Positions 16,255 through 25,144 of a stretch of 64,000 bases of DNA are shown piece after piece. The notes beneath the pieces were generated by a model, which worked only from the letters and a program-made list of their open reading frames with translations, was not told the DNA's origin and made no database searches. How positions within the stretch are numbered: position 1 is the first letter of the stretch; the number at the start of each line of letters is the position of its first letter. Position numbers and translations under genes: made by a program. Source of the DNA: Lacrimispora defluvii (GTDB lineage: Bacteria > Bacillota > Clostridia > Lachnospirales > Lachnospiraceae); assembly GCA_013036995.1 (NCBI GenBank), contig JAAOXG010000028.1, positions 19,259 through 83,258 on the forward strand. Reading direction: 5' to 3'.

Positions 16255-17934
16255 ATGCTTAAAAAGTTAAAGGTTGGAAAACGGTTATTGCTTACATTTC
16301 TTATTGTAGTATTATTTTCTGGTCTAGCAGGAACCATAGGAATCCTGCTCATCCACAAAGTCAATCAGGAGTATAGTATTGAACTTCAGGATTACGGCTT
16401 CGCGCAGGGAGATATCGGAAGCCTTGGGCAGGCATTTCAGGCACATCGTGCAACAGTTTTATACATAATCTTTTCAGAGGATACATCTGAAACAGAAAAA
16501 CAGAAACAGAATTTAAACACGCAGGTTGATACAATTAATAAGATGATGAAGCAGGTGGAGAGTCGTATGAAGACTCCGGCTGAGAAAGAACTTTACAGCC
16601 AGCTTGTTGAAAAAATGACCAAATACGAAGGAATTCGAAGCAATACCATAGATCTTGCAGGTAAATCCACGCAGGAAGCCATGGCCACTTTCCGCAGCCA
16701 GGCGGCCCCTCTGGCAGCTGATATCGCTAATACCATCAATACGATGCTGGCGAATAAATCCAATGAAGGCAATATTAAATCACACAAGTTGGAGGAACAG
16801 GCTAATATCTTCATCTTTATTATGATAATTATCATACTGGGATCCATTGCAACCTCCATTTTCATTGCAATCTATATCACACGGGGTATTATAAAACCAA
16901 TTGATGAATTAAAAGACGTAGCAGACAAGATGGCTCAGGGTAACTTAAATTGTCATGTTGAGTATACTTCCAATGACGAGCTAGGACATCTTGCCCAAAG
17001 CATGAGAACCATGATGGAACGGATTTCCTACTATATGAATTATATTTCGAAAACTACACAGAGTATGGCGGACGGGGATTTTAATATTCCTCACGATCCG
17101 GAAGAATTTAAAGGTGCTTTTCGGGGTGTTCAGATCTCCATTCAGGATCTTACTGTTTCACTTAATGATGCTATGCGTAAAATAGCCCAGGCATCTGATC
17201 AGGTTGCAAGTGGAGCTGAACAGGTTGCAAGCAGTGCTCAGGCGCTCAGTCAGGGTGCCACAGAACAGGCTTCCTCCATTCAGGAGCTGGCAGCAACAAT
17301 TAATGATATTTCAAGTAATATCAATCAAAATGCTGAAAATGCAAAAGAAACAAATACCCAGGTTGAAGCGACTTCTGCAGAGGTAGAGTACGGTAAAACC
17401 CGGATGGAACATTTAAATTCTGCTATGGATACCATAAGCGAAGCATCTTCTGAAATCAGCAAGGTTATAAAGACCATTGAAGACATTGCATTCCAGACCA
17501 ATATCCTGGCGCTGAACGCAGCAGTAGAAGCTGCAAGAGCAGGTGATGCAGGAAAAGGCTTTGCTGTGGTGGCAGATGAGGTTCGAAATCTTGCCAACAA
17601 GAGTCAGGAAGCTTCCAAGAATACGGCTGCACTGATTGAACGGGCACTGGCTTCCATAGAGTCCGGCAATCACATTGCAAAAGAAACAAAGGAATCCATG
17701 GATCGCATTGTATTATCATCCCAGACAGTAGCCAACCTTGTTTATCAGATTTCCACCGCAACCGAACAGCAGGCCACTGCAGTCAGCCAGGTTACACAGG
17801 GCATTGACCAGATTGCAAGCGTAGTTCAGACGAATTCTGCTACTTCGGAAGAGAGCGCTGCTGCAAGCGAAGAGATGGCAGGTCAGGCTCAGATGCTTAA
17901 GTCTCTGATGAAACAGTTTCAGTTAATAGATTAA
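16255..17934 (+). CDS. Methyl-accepting chemotaxis protein with 4HB sensor domain
   Basis: 559 residues. TM1 about 10-33, an extracytoplasmic four-helix-bundle sensor about 35-182, TM2 about 185-208 and HAMP about 209-262. A long signalling coiled coil has the conserved hairpin tip at 409-447 ([20 protein letters not shown], then [15 protein letters not shown]). Membrane receptor passing ligand information to CheA/CheW. No chemotaxis or flagellar genes are adjacent, so it is an orphan receptor. ATG 16255 with GAAGGG upstream. Its own promoter and a strong terminator make it monocistronic. The ligand cannot be predicted. Confidence 0.95.
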   Translation: MLKKLKVGKRLLLTFLIVVLFSGLAGTIGILLIHKVNQEYSIELQDYGFAQGDIGSLGQAFQAHRATVLYIIFSEDTSETEKQKQNLNTQVDTINKMMKQVESRMKTPAEKELYSQLVEKMTKYEGIRSNTIDLAGKSTQEAMATFRSQAAPLAADIANTINTMLANKSNEGNIKSHKLEEQANIFIFIMIIIILGSIATSIFIAIYITRGIIKPIDELKDVADKMAQGNLNCHVEYTSNDELGHLAQSMRTMMERISYYMNYISKTTQSMADGDFNIPHDPEEFKGAFRGVQISIQDLTVSLNDAMRKIAQASDQVASGAEQVASSAQALSQGATEQASSIQELAATINDISSNINQNAENAKETNTQVEATSAEVEYGKTRMEHLNSAMDTISEASSEISKVIKTIEDIAFQTNILALNAAVEAARAGDAGKGFAVVADEVRNLANKSQEASKNTAALIERALASIESGNHIAKETKESMDRIVLSSQTVANLVYQISTATEQQATAVSQVTQGIDQIASVVQTNSATSEESAAASEEMAGQAQMLKSLMKQFQLID

Positions 17935-17950
17935 ATCAAGTGATAAGAAG

Positions 17951-17990
17951 AAAAAGGAGGTATGCCCGCCAATGTGCATACCTCCTTTTT
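17951..17990. terminator. Bidirectional terminator between chemoreceptor and opp operon
   Basis: A 15-base stem, 17951-17965 with 17976-17990 (core AGGAGGTATGC), a 10-base loop, and A/T runs on both sides. It serves the plus-strand chemoreceptor and the minus-strand oppF, which ends one base later. Confidence 0.9.
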
Positions 17991-18938
17991 TTATTGTTGT
18001 AAGAAATCACCGGTTATCCACCGTTTCACCTCATCATCTGTTCCAAGAACATAATGCTCACCTTCTACGTGATGCGCTGTCCCAGACAGATAATCGATCC
18101 CCATTTCTTTCAAGTTATAGGTAAAGGCCGTCCGGCTCCGCTCTGAAACAGGATCCGGCTTTGGTATTGCAGACAATAAAGATCTTGTATAGGGATGGAT
18201 GGGTCTTAAGAATATCTCTTCTGTTGTCCCTGTTTCCACCATATGCCCCAAATGGAGAACTCCAATCCTGTCAGAAATATATTTTACCATGGATAAATCA
18301 TGAGCGATAAATAATATAGCCGTTTTCGTCTGTTTTTGAAGCTCTTTCATTAAGTTTACAACCTGGGCCTGAATGGAAACATCCAATGCACTAATTGCCT
18401 CATCTGCTATGATTAATTCCGGCTCCATAATAAGCGCTCTGGCAATTCCGATCCGCTGTCTCTGACCTCCCGAGAATTGATGGGGATATCGATTGGCATG
18501 TTCCCTGGATAGTCCCACCATATCAAGAATCCGGTATACTTTTTCCTCTCTCTCCTGCGGGGTGGTGTACATATGGTGAATATCAAGCCCCTGAGCAACA
18601 ATATCCAGAATTTTTTTTCTGGGATTTAAACAAGCCATGGGATCCTGAAAGATCATTTGCATATTAGTTCTTAAATGCTTTGTATCCTGATGAGAGAGTT
18701 TACCCGAAATTTTTGTTCCCTGAAACCACACCTCACCAGATGTGGGCTCATACAAACGGATAACAGACCTTCCGATGGTTGATTTTCCGCTTCCTGACTC
18801 TCCTACCAGACCATAGGTCTCTCCGGGGTAAATACGAAAAGATACTCCATCAACTGCTTTTATGGAAAACTTCCTGCCAAGCTTAAAATGCTGCTTTAAA
18901 TCCCTCACTTCCAATAGTGGTTTCCTATTCTCCTCCAA
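17991..18938 (-). CDS. oppF: Oligopeptide ABC transporter ATPase OppF
   Basis: 315 residues with Walker A GESGSGKST, Q-loop MIFQDPMACLNPRK, signature FSGGQRQRIGIARAL, Walker B ELIIADEAISALD and switch AHD. The C-terminal HPYTRSLLSAIP block marks the OppD/F family. The start is a TTG (18936-18938): GGAGGTGAAATCGC lies directly before it, inside the end of oppD, and no alternative Met occurs before the Walker A. It overlaps oppD by 14 bases. Works with OppD as the ATPase pair. Confidence 0.95.
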   Translation of the reverse strand: MEENRKPLLEVRDLKQHFKLGRKFSIKAVDGVSFRIYPGETYGLVGESGSGKSTIGRSVIRLYEPTSGEVWFQGTKISGKLSHQDTKHLRTNMQMIFQDPMACLNPRKKILDIVAQGLDIHHMYTTPQEREEKVYRILDMVGLSREHANRYPHQFSGGQRQRIGIARALIMEPELIIADEAISALDVSIQAQVVNLMKELQKQTKTAILFIAHDLSMVKYISDRIGVLHLGHMVETGTTEEIFLRPIHPYTRSLLSAIPKPDPVSERSRTAFTYNLKEMGIDYLSGTAHHVEGEHYVLGTDDEVKRWITGDFLQQ

Positions 18939-20004
18939 GCGATTTCACCTCCTCCATTCTCTTTAACCTTTCCTTTAATGCCTCTGGCATGGACACAGCA
19001 GGTGCATTTTCATGAAGAAGCCATGTTGCCGCATAATGAGTTTCCGTGACCTCAAACATTGGCGGTTCCAGGCGGTAATCAATGTTTAATGCAAACCGGT
19101 TTCGCTCTGCAAATGCATCACCCTCTGTTTTATTTAACAGATTGAACGGACTTCCGGGGATGGTATAAAGCACCTCGTCACTGGTATCTAAATCCGGCAT
19201 GGCAGATAACAATCCCCAGGTGTAGGGGTGTCTGGGATCATAAAAGATCTCCTCAGAAAGCCCTTTTTCTACCACTTTCCCCGCATACATCACTGCCACA
19301 TAATCCGCCACCTTTGCCACAACTCCCAAATCATGGGTAATGTAGATGACAGAAATTCCTGTTTTCTTCTGAATATCTTTAATCAGCTCCAGGATTTTAG
19401 CCTGAATGGTTACGTCCAAAGCTGTCGTTGGTTCATCACAAATCAATATCTCAGGATCACAGGACAAAGCAATTGCGATTACTACTCTCTGTCTCATCCC
19501 TCCTGAAAGTTGATGGGGATAGCTTTTCATTCTCTTTTCCGGCTCTGTAATCCCAACCAGATCAAGAAGTTTTACCGCTTTTTCATACGCTTCTTTTTTA
19601 TTGGTTTTATAGTGATAACGCATTCCTTCCATAATCTGACTGCCAATTTGCATGGTGGGATTTAAAGAAGTCATAGGATCCTGAAATACCATAGCGATCC
19701 GGCGGCCATTAATCCGGCGGCGCATTTCCTTTTTACTAAATGACAATAGTTCTTCTTTTATCTCCTCCCCGCTCTTACGTGAGGTAAAATCAATGGTTCC
19801 GCTCTTTACTTTTCCGTTTCCGCTTAATATACCCATAATTGCCTTTACAGTGACCGATTTACCGGAGCCCGATTCTCCTACGATAGCCAGCGTTTCCCCC
19901 TGATATAAATCCAGATTGACTCCTCTGATGGCATTTACTTCGCCGGCAGAGGTCTGAAACGAGATGGATAAATCTCTGATTGACAAAACCTTATCTTTAT
20001 TCAT
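18925..20004 (-). CDS. oppD: Oligopeptide ABC transporter ATPase OppD
   Basis: 359 residues, slightly longer than average. Walker A GESGSGKSV, Q-loop MVFQDPMTSLNPT, signature LSGGMRQRVVIAIAL, Walker B EILICDEPTTALD and switch THD are followed by HPYTWGLLSAMPDLD and the OppD C-terminal region. That region normally holds an iron-sulfur cysteine set in some members; here no such cluster is visible. ATG 20004 with AGGAGG upstream, 10 bases after oppC. Part of oppABCDF. Confidence 0.95.
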   Translation of the reverse strand: MNKDKVLSIRDLSISFQTSAGEVNAIRGVNLDLYQGETLAIVGESGSGKSVTVKAIMGILSGNGKVKSGTIDFTSRKSGEEIKEELLSFSKKEMRRRINGRRIAMVFQDPMTSLNPTMQIGSQIMEGMRYHYKTNKKEAYEKAVKLLDLVGITEPEKRMKSYPHQLSGGMRQRVVIAIALSCDPEILICDEPTTALDVTIQAKILELIKDIQKKTGISVIYITHDLGVVAKVADYVAVMYAGKVVEKGLSEEIFYDPRHPYTWGLLSAMPDLDTSDEVLYTIPGSPFNLLNKTEGDAFAERNRFALNIDYRLEPPMFEVTETHYAATWLLHENAPAVSMPEALKERLKRMEEVKSLGGE

Positions 20005-20014
20005 AATCTGCCTC

Positions 20015-21076
20015 CTACATCTCTTTCATCTTCGGGTCAAACGCATCTCTCAGTCCATCTGCCAGCATATTAAAGCTGAGCATAATAACTGCCAGAACGA
20101 TCACCGGTGATATGATCATATAGGGATGGGTTGTGAAGGACTTAAACGCATCGCTGATCAGTGACCCAAGAGAAGCTAACGGTGCCGGAACCCCCAGGCC
20201 GATAAATGCAAGAAAAGCTTCTGTAAAGATTGCATTTGGTATGGAAAACATGGACATAATGATCAGCTGACCAAAGATGTTTGGAAGTATTTCCTTAAAA
20301 ATCAAATAAAAATCCCCAGCTCCAAGTGTTCTGGATGCAAGAATAAATTCCTGCTCCTTCAGCTTTAAAACCTGGGCTCTTGCAACCCGGTTCATACCAA
20401 TCCAGCCGGTAATTGCAAGTGCCAGAGTGATGGTTGCAAGCCCTGGCTTTAGCACCAGCATAAGCAGGGTAACAATGACAAGGGTTGGAATTCCATTTAA
20501 AATCTCCGCAAACCGCTGCATGGCATTATCCACTGTACCGCCAAAATATCCGCTGATCAGACCGTAGCTCATGCCAAAGCACATATCAACAAGAACAGCC
20601 ACCAAAGCAATGTAAAGGGAGATTCTGGTTCCCATAAACGTCCGGGTAAATATATCCCTGCCCAGTACATCCGTACCAAACCAGTAATAAGTATTCTCAA
20701 GTCCGGTAGTCTTTTGCGGATCAACATACCGGTTAACCGTAACTTTACCAGTGGAAGTATTCATGGTCTCTGATCCATTCATAATTCCCCACTTTTCCAG
20801 AACCGGAACTCTTGGAGCCAGATTCTGGTTTGCTATGATCTGTTCATTGTATGTATAGCCATTCATATATGGGCCGGCAATTGCCATAAGGATGACAAAA
20901 ACAATAGCAATAAATCCCGCTGCTGCCCCTTTATTTTTCAAAAAAGAAGAAATGACATCTTTCCAGTAAGACTGTGCCGGATAAACCCGGTCAATTCCTA
21001 TCCTGCGGTTATCAGCCATAATAAAATCATCCGGCTTAAATTCAAACGTTACTGCTTCCCTGTCATAGCTGCTCAT
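20015..21076 (-). CDS. oppC: Oligopeptide ABC transporter permease OppC
   Basis: 353 residues from ATG 21076, which has AAAGGAGG seven bases upstream. A longer frame from 21163 lies inside oppB and has no ribosome-binding site. A cytoplasmic N-terminus, TM1, then a large outer loop of about 90 residues (DVLGRDIFTR) and five further helices. The EAA-like loop LILASRTLGAGDFYLI...LPNI is present. The start overlaps the oppB end by 14 bases. Heterodimer partner of OppB. Confidence 0.94.
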   Translation of the reverse strand: MSSYDREAVTFEFKPDDFIMADNRRIGIDRVYPAQSYWKDVISSFLKNKGAAAGFIAIVFVILMAIAGPYMNGYTYNEQIIANQNLAPRVPVLEKWGIMNGSETMNTSTGKVTVNRYVDPQKTTGLENTYYWFGTDVLGRDIFTRTFMGTRISLYIALVAVLVDMCFGMSYGLISGYFGGTVDNAMQRFAEILNGIPTLVIVTLLMLVLKPGLATITLALAITGWIGMNRVARAQVLKLKEQEFILASRTLGAGDFYLIFKEILPNIFGQLIIMSMFSIPNAIFTEAFLAFIGLGVPAPLASLGSLISDAFKSFTTHPYMIISPVIVLAVIMLSFNMLADGLRDAFDPKMKEM

Positions 21077-22010
21077 AATTATCCTCCTTTGCCAGCCTGA
21101 TCCGTGGATCAATGAGACCATATAAGATATCCACAGCAAGCATAATTCCAATATACATGGCACTGTATATAAATGCCAGAGTTACGATCACATTATAATC
21201 ATTGGACTGAATGGCCGTAACCAGAAGGCTTCCGATTCCAGGAATGGAGAATATTTTTTCCACCACCAGAGAACCTGTCATCAGACTGACAACAAGAGGT
21301 GCCAGAACTGTGACAATGGGAATCAGTGCATTTCTTAAACCATGAATCAGTATGAGCCGCCAGCCGGGAAGCCCCTTGCTTTCTGCAAGTAGCATATAAT
21401 CGGATCCCAGAACCTCCAGCATTTCCGTTCTTGTAAACCGGGCTACGGTCGCTACTGTAAACATGGCTAAGGAAATAGTAGGAAGAACAGAAGATTTTAC
21501 CGCCTCCTGCTGCTGATACAATAAAGGAAACCATTTAAACTGATAGCCAAGGGTATAAGACAGTCCCAGTGCAAATACATAAGATGGAAGACTGACTCCA
21601 AGAACAGAAATAACCGTTGTCATGGTATCAAAAATTGTATTATGCTTTAAAGCAGCTATGAGTCCCAATACCAGTCCTACCGCAGTTCCCAGTAAAACCG
21701 CCTGCCCTCCGATTCTGATGGAAATAGGAAGTCTGGTTGCTAAAAGAGTGGTAATAGACGTATTCTTGGAAATGGTATAGGATACCCCAAAGTCACCGGA
21801 CAGCATGTTCTTCACATAGTTTAAAAACCGTATGAATACTGGTTTATCCAGACCGTATTTGGCATTTAAAAGTGCCACCTGAGACTGGGTTAGTTTCTCA
21901 TCATTGAACGGGGAACCAGGCATCAGTTCCAGCATCAGAAATAATATAAGCAGGATAGCCAGCAAAGTGGCTGCTGAAATGCAGATTCTCTTAACAATAT
22001 ATCGTTTCAC
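21063..22010 (-). CDS. oppB: Oligopeptide ABC transporter permease OppB
   Basis: 315 residues with a GTG start (22008-22010), supported by GGAGGG eight bases upstream. N-terminal KRYIVKRICIS, helix, then PGSPF and NAKYGLDKP, which are characteristic of OppB/DppB. Six helices, with the EAA loop around LLAESKGLPGWRLILIHGLR. It forms the peptide channel with OppC. Located 90 bases after oppA. Confidence 0.94.
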   Translation of the reverse strand: MKRYIVKRICISAATLLAILLILFLMLELMPGSPFNDEKLTQSQVALLNAKYGLDKPVFIRFLNYVKNMLSGDFGVSYTISKNTSITTLLATRLPISIRIGGQAVLLGTAVGLVLGLIAALKHNTIFDTMTTVISVLGVSLPSYVFALGLSYTLGYQFKWFPLLYQQQEAVKSSVLPTISLAMFTVATVARFTRTEMLEVLGSDYMLLAESKGLPGWRLILIHGLRNALIPIVTVLAPLVVSLMTGSLVVEKIFSIPGIGSLLVTAIQSNDYNVIVTLAFIYSAMYIGIMLAVDILYGLIDPRIRLAKEDNYEQL

Positions 22011-22100
22011 AAACGTTACCCTCCCAAATTAAGCAGCCAGAGAAATGACAGGCAAGACCTGTAACCCCTCCGGCAGCCAGAATATAAAACTCACAAAGTC

Positions 22101-23783
22101 TTATTTCTTAGTCGTATTCTTAAAATAACGGTTGATCGCGATGGAGTGGAATTCCACGCCTTCAACACCAGCTTTCTGCATTACTGCATTTCCCTTCTGG
22201 TAAACCGGAAAAATCACTGCATTGTCACAAACAATCTTTTCTGCACCAATTAAGGCTTTCCATCTTGCTGCAGGATCAAGTGCAAGATCCCCTTTCTTAG
22301 CAGACTGGATAATGGAATCATATTCAGCATTCGACCAGAAACCATAGTTGTTGGGGCTGTCAGTAATCCACATATCAAGATAAGTCATAGGATCCGCATA
22401 GTCCGGTCCCCAACGGGTAAGACCAAGTTCAAAAATCCCTTCCTGCATCCGCTCTACACGGTTTTTCTTAGGCATCTGCTCTAAGTTAATGGTGATTCCC
22501 GGAAGCGTGGTCTGAATCTCTGACTGAAGGAACTGTGCCACATTAATGGCAGATTCCGTATCTTCCACAATCATGGTGTAAGTCAGGCTCTCCACTCCCA
22601 GTTCTTTTTTCGCCTCTTCCCAATATTTCAAAGCTTCAGCTTTATCTGTCTTAAAGTAGTTGCTTCCTGCATCTTCTCTATAATCTTTTCCGTCAGGACC
22701 TGTTGCAAGAAGGGTCGGTACTGCAAAATATGCTGGAATGGAACCATCCTTTAAAATATTTTTACATACTGCCTCTTTATCAAAGCAAAGGGACAATGCC
22801 TTTCTTAAATTAAGGTTTTCGAGACCTGCCACTTTGGTATTGGGTGACATATACCATAGATATCCAGCCATGATATTTTTAAATTCAGGATCTGCCTGGA
22901 ACTGTTCCACCTGCTCACCAGAAAGTGTGACCAAATCTAAGTCTCCGTTCTGATATGCAAGCATTGCCTGCTGGGAATCCTTAATAACCTGATAATTGAT
23001 TCCATCAAGTTTTACCTTTCCTGCATCCCAGTAATCCGGATTTTTCTCCAGAGTAATGTTAGTTGCTGCCGGCTCATAGGCGGTAATCTTAAATGGTCCG
23101 TTTGACAGCAGCGTATCCGGTGTACTTGCATACTGATCTCCACAACTGGTGAAAAATTCTTCATTTACCGGATAGAAAGTTGGGAAAGCCATTAAAGATT
23201 CAAAAAATGGCACCGGTACGTCAAGTTCTACTTTCAGTGTCTTATCATCAACTGCAGTTACTCCCAATTCTTCTAACGGTTTTTCACCAGAAGAGACTGC
23301 ATCTGCATTCTTAATCCCTGCAATTCCAACAATAAAAGCGTATTCACTAGCCGTAACCGGATTCACTGCCCTTCTCCATGCAAATACAAAATCCTTAGCT
23401 GTAACAGGTGTTCCATTGGACCATTTTGCATCCCTTAAATGATAGGTAAGAGTCAGCCCGTCTGCGCTCTTATCCACACTTTCTGCCAGTGCGGGAACCG
23501 GTTTCCCGTCTGCATCCAGTTCGTAGAGTCCATCCGTTGTATCCGCAATTACTTCGAATGATGTTCCATCTGTCGCTATCTGGGGGTCCATCGATGCAAC
23601 CTCCACATCGATATGTACGTTTAATGCATTCCCTTTTGCTGCTTCCGCCGCCTTCGTTTCCGCCGCAGACTGGGTTGTGCCTGAGACTTGAGCCGCAGGT
23701 TTGGAATTGCCACAAGCGGTCAAAGACCAGACCATTAGTCCGGAGATACCCAGTGACACCATTTTTTTTATGGCTTTCTTCAT
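22101..23783 (-). CDS. oppA: Peptide ABC transporter substrate-binding lipoprotein OppA
   Basis: 560 residues. Lipoprotein signal: MKKAIKKM, hydrophobic core, lipobox LTAC with Cys at about 24, then a Thr/Ala/Glu linker. The mature part is an SBP family 5 protein with LNVHIDVEVASMDPQ, LRDAKWSNGTPVTAKDFVFA and YSNGPF-like segments. It captures peptides at the outer face of the membrane for OppBCDF. ATG 23783 with GGGAGG upstream. First gene of the operon, preceded by a leader terminator that could set its output. Confidence 0.95.
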   Translation of the reverse strand: MKKAIKKMVSLGISGLMVWSLTACGNSKPAAQVSGTTQSAAETKAAEAAKGNALNVHIDVEVASMDPQIATDGTSFEVIADTTDGLYELDADGKPVPALAESVDKSADGLTLTYHLRDAKWSNGTPVTAKDFVFAWRRAVNPVTASEYAFIVGIAGIKNADAVSSGEKPLEELGVTAVDDKTLKVELDVPVPFFESLMAFPTFYPVNEEFFTSCGDQYASTPDTLLSNGPFKITAYEPAATNITLEKNPDYWDAGKVKLDGINYQVIKDSQQAMLAYQNGDLDLVTLSGEQVEQFQADPEFKNIMAGYLWYMSPNTKVAGLENLNLRKALSLCFDKEAVCKNILKDGSIPAYFAVPTLLATGPDGKDYREDAGSNYFKTDKAEALKYWEEAKKELGVESLTYTMIVEDTESAINVAQFLQSEIQTTLPGITINLEQMPKKNRVERMQEGIFELGLTRWGPDYADPMTYLDMWITDSPNNYGFWSNAEYDSIIQSAKKGDLALDPAARWKALIGAEKIVCDNAVIFPVYQKGNAVMQKAGVEGVEFHSIAINRYFKNTTKK

Positions 23784-23810
23784 TTAATTACCTCCCAAAT
23801 AATTTAAATT

Positions 23811-23859
23811 TAAAAAAAATAAAGGCATCTGGCAGAATTATTTTCTGTTCAGACACCTT
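23811..23859 (-). terminator. Terminator-like hairpin in the oppA leader
   Basis: Outer arms AAGGCATCTG (23822-23831) and 23850-23859 pair over 10 bases with two G-U pairs. An inner stem of 5 bases (23833-23837 with 23843-23847) extends it. On the minus strand it is followed by a T-rich run of about ten bases. It sits 28 bases upstream of oppA, after the aroK terminator, so it would act on opp transcription itself: an attenuator or a partial stop. Confidence 0.65.
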
Positions 23860-23907
23860 AGTCTTAATTTTTATTATCACCTCATTTTTAATATAAATAT
23901 GCTGGTA

Positions 23908-23949
23908 CAAATAAAATAAGACGCAGAATCTTATCAATTCAACGTCTTA
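23908..23949 (-). terminator. Terminator of the pyrophosphatase-flavin reductase-aroK operon
   Basis: TAAGACG (23917-23923) with CGTCTTA (23943-23949), an inner GAAT/ATTC pair, and TTTTATTT following on the minus strand, 11 bases after the aroK stop. Confidence 0.7.
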
Positions 23950-23960
23950 ATTTCATTCCA

Positions 23961-24494
23961 TTATGTTTCTAATCCGAAACGCTCTTCCAATATATTTCTA
24001 AGTACATCAACGATACCGCCAGCATCAATTCCGGTCTCATCGACGGTGATATCCGCATACTGCTCATAATAAGGAATCCGCTCTTCGTATAAATCCTTTA
24101 GTGTCATTCCATCTTTCAGCACAACTCCACGATCTGTTAAATTACCAAGCCGTTCCTCTACTGCTTCATAACTGAGTTTTAAATAAACCACTGTACTGAT
24201 CTTTTTAAGATGTTCCATGGCTTCCTTTCCGTAAATAACACTTCCTCCCGGTGCAATGACACTGTTATGAACGGATAGCTCTGCATTCACCCTGTTCTCA
24301 ACATGAAGAAAGCCCTCTTGTCCCTCCTCAGCAATGATCTCTTTTAGCAGCCGTCCCTCCTGTTCCTGGATTACGATATCCACATCAACAAAGGAATAAC
24401 CCAGGCGCTTTGCCAGCAGAACCCCTACTGTACTCTTTCCTGAAGCCGGCATTCCAATTAAGGTAATGTTGTCAAGATTCTGGTTTCTTCTCAT
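23961..24494 (-). CDS. aroK: Shikimate kinase
   Basis: 177 residues. Phosphorylates shikimate at O3 with ATP in chorismate synthesis. Walker A GMPASGKST (about 14-22), FVDVD (shikimate/Mg-binding DxD), LLKEIIAEEGQEGFLHVE (the equivalent of the shikimate-binding segment) and Walker B-like APGGSVIYG are seen. The lid region reads RLGNLTDRGVVL, a variant found in clostridial relatives instead of the RPLL form. The start overlaps the flavin reductase stop by four bases (ATGA). No other aro genes are in the window. Confidence 0.9.
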   Translation of the reverse strand: MRRNQNLDNITLIGMPASGKSTVGVLLAKRLGYSFVDVDIVIQEQEGRLLKEIIAEEGQEGFLHVENRVNAELSVHNSVIAPGGSVIYGKEAMEHLKKISTVVYLKLSYEAVEERLGNLTDRGVVLKDGMTLKDLYEERIPYYEQYADITVDETGIDAGGIVDVLRNILEERFGLET

Positions 24495-25129
24495 TTCCTT
24501 TTCCTCCTGTCCTTTGACTTCTTATCCGATTTTCTTACTGAATAACCAAAAGTGCCCACCTTTTTTCCGAGTTCAAAATATTCTCCATGGGAATAAGTAA
24601 CTAGTTTAGACTGATTCAGATGAAATTTGTTCTGCTCATCCATATACTGGTTGTCTACCGTTACACCCACTACCTCAGCGAGAAAAAGATCATGGCTTCC
24701 AAGAGGCTTGATCTCTGTAACTTTACAGGAGAGAATCACCGGGCTTTCTGCAATTCCAGGCACTCCTATATTTGTTAAAGAACAGGGGGTTAATTTCATA
24801 TCCGCAAATTTATCAACGTCTCTTCCAGATTTCACACCGCAGTAATCTGCTGCCCGAACCAAATCTGCAGTTACCAGATTTAAAGCAAACTCACCGGTTT
24901 CCTTAATAATATCATAGGAATAGCGCTCCCGCCGAATAGAAATGGACAACATCGCAGGAGAAGAACAGATCGTCCCGGCCCAGGCTATCGTAATGATATT
25001 GGGCTTTTCTCCCTGCCGCATACAGCTCACCATAACTGCAGGTACTGGATAAAGCATATTTCCAGGCTTCCAGTCTGTCTTGCCGGATGGCTTTGCCTGC
25101 CCGGACTCTCTGTTATTCTTATCTTTCAT
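24491..25129 (-). CDS. Flavin reductase-like FMN-binding protein (flavoredoxin type)
   Basis: 212 residues matching the split-barrel flavin reductase family: LYPVPAVMVSC at the start of the barrel, PNIITIAWAGTICSSPAMLSISIR (given here in parts: PNIITIAWAG and SSPAMLSISIR) for FMN binding, then TGEFALNLV and DLFLAEVVGVTVD. Soluble; binds FMN and reduces it or passes electrons. The physiological partner is unknown. It lies 15 bases after the pyrophosphatase gene and overlaps aroK by four bases, so it is part of a three-gene operon of unrelated functions. Confidence 0.9.
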   Translation of the reverse strand: MKDKNNRESGQAKPSGKTDWKPGNMLYPVPAVMVSCMRQGEKPNIITIAWAGTICSSPAMLSISIRRERYSYDIIKETGEFALNLVTADLVRAADYCGVKSGRDVDKFADMKLTPCSLTNIGVPGIAESPVILSCKVTEIKPLGSHDLFLAEVVGVTVDNQYMDEQNKFHLNQSKLVTYSHGEYFELGKKVGTFGYSVRKSDKKSKDRRKRK

Positions 25130-25144
25130 GATTCCTGCCTCCCT

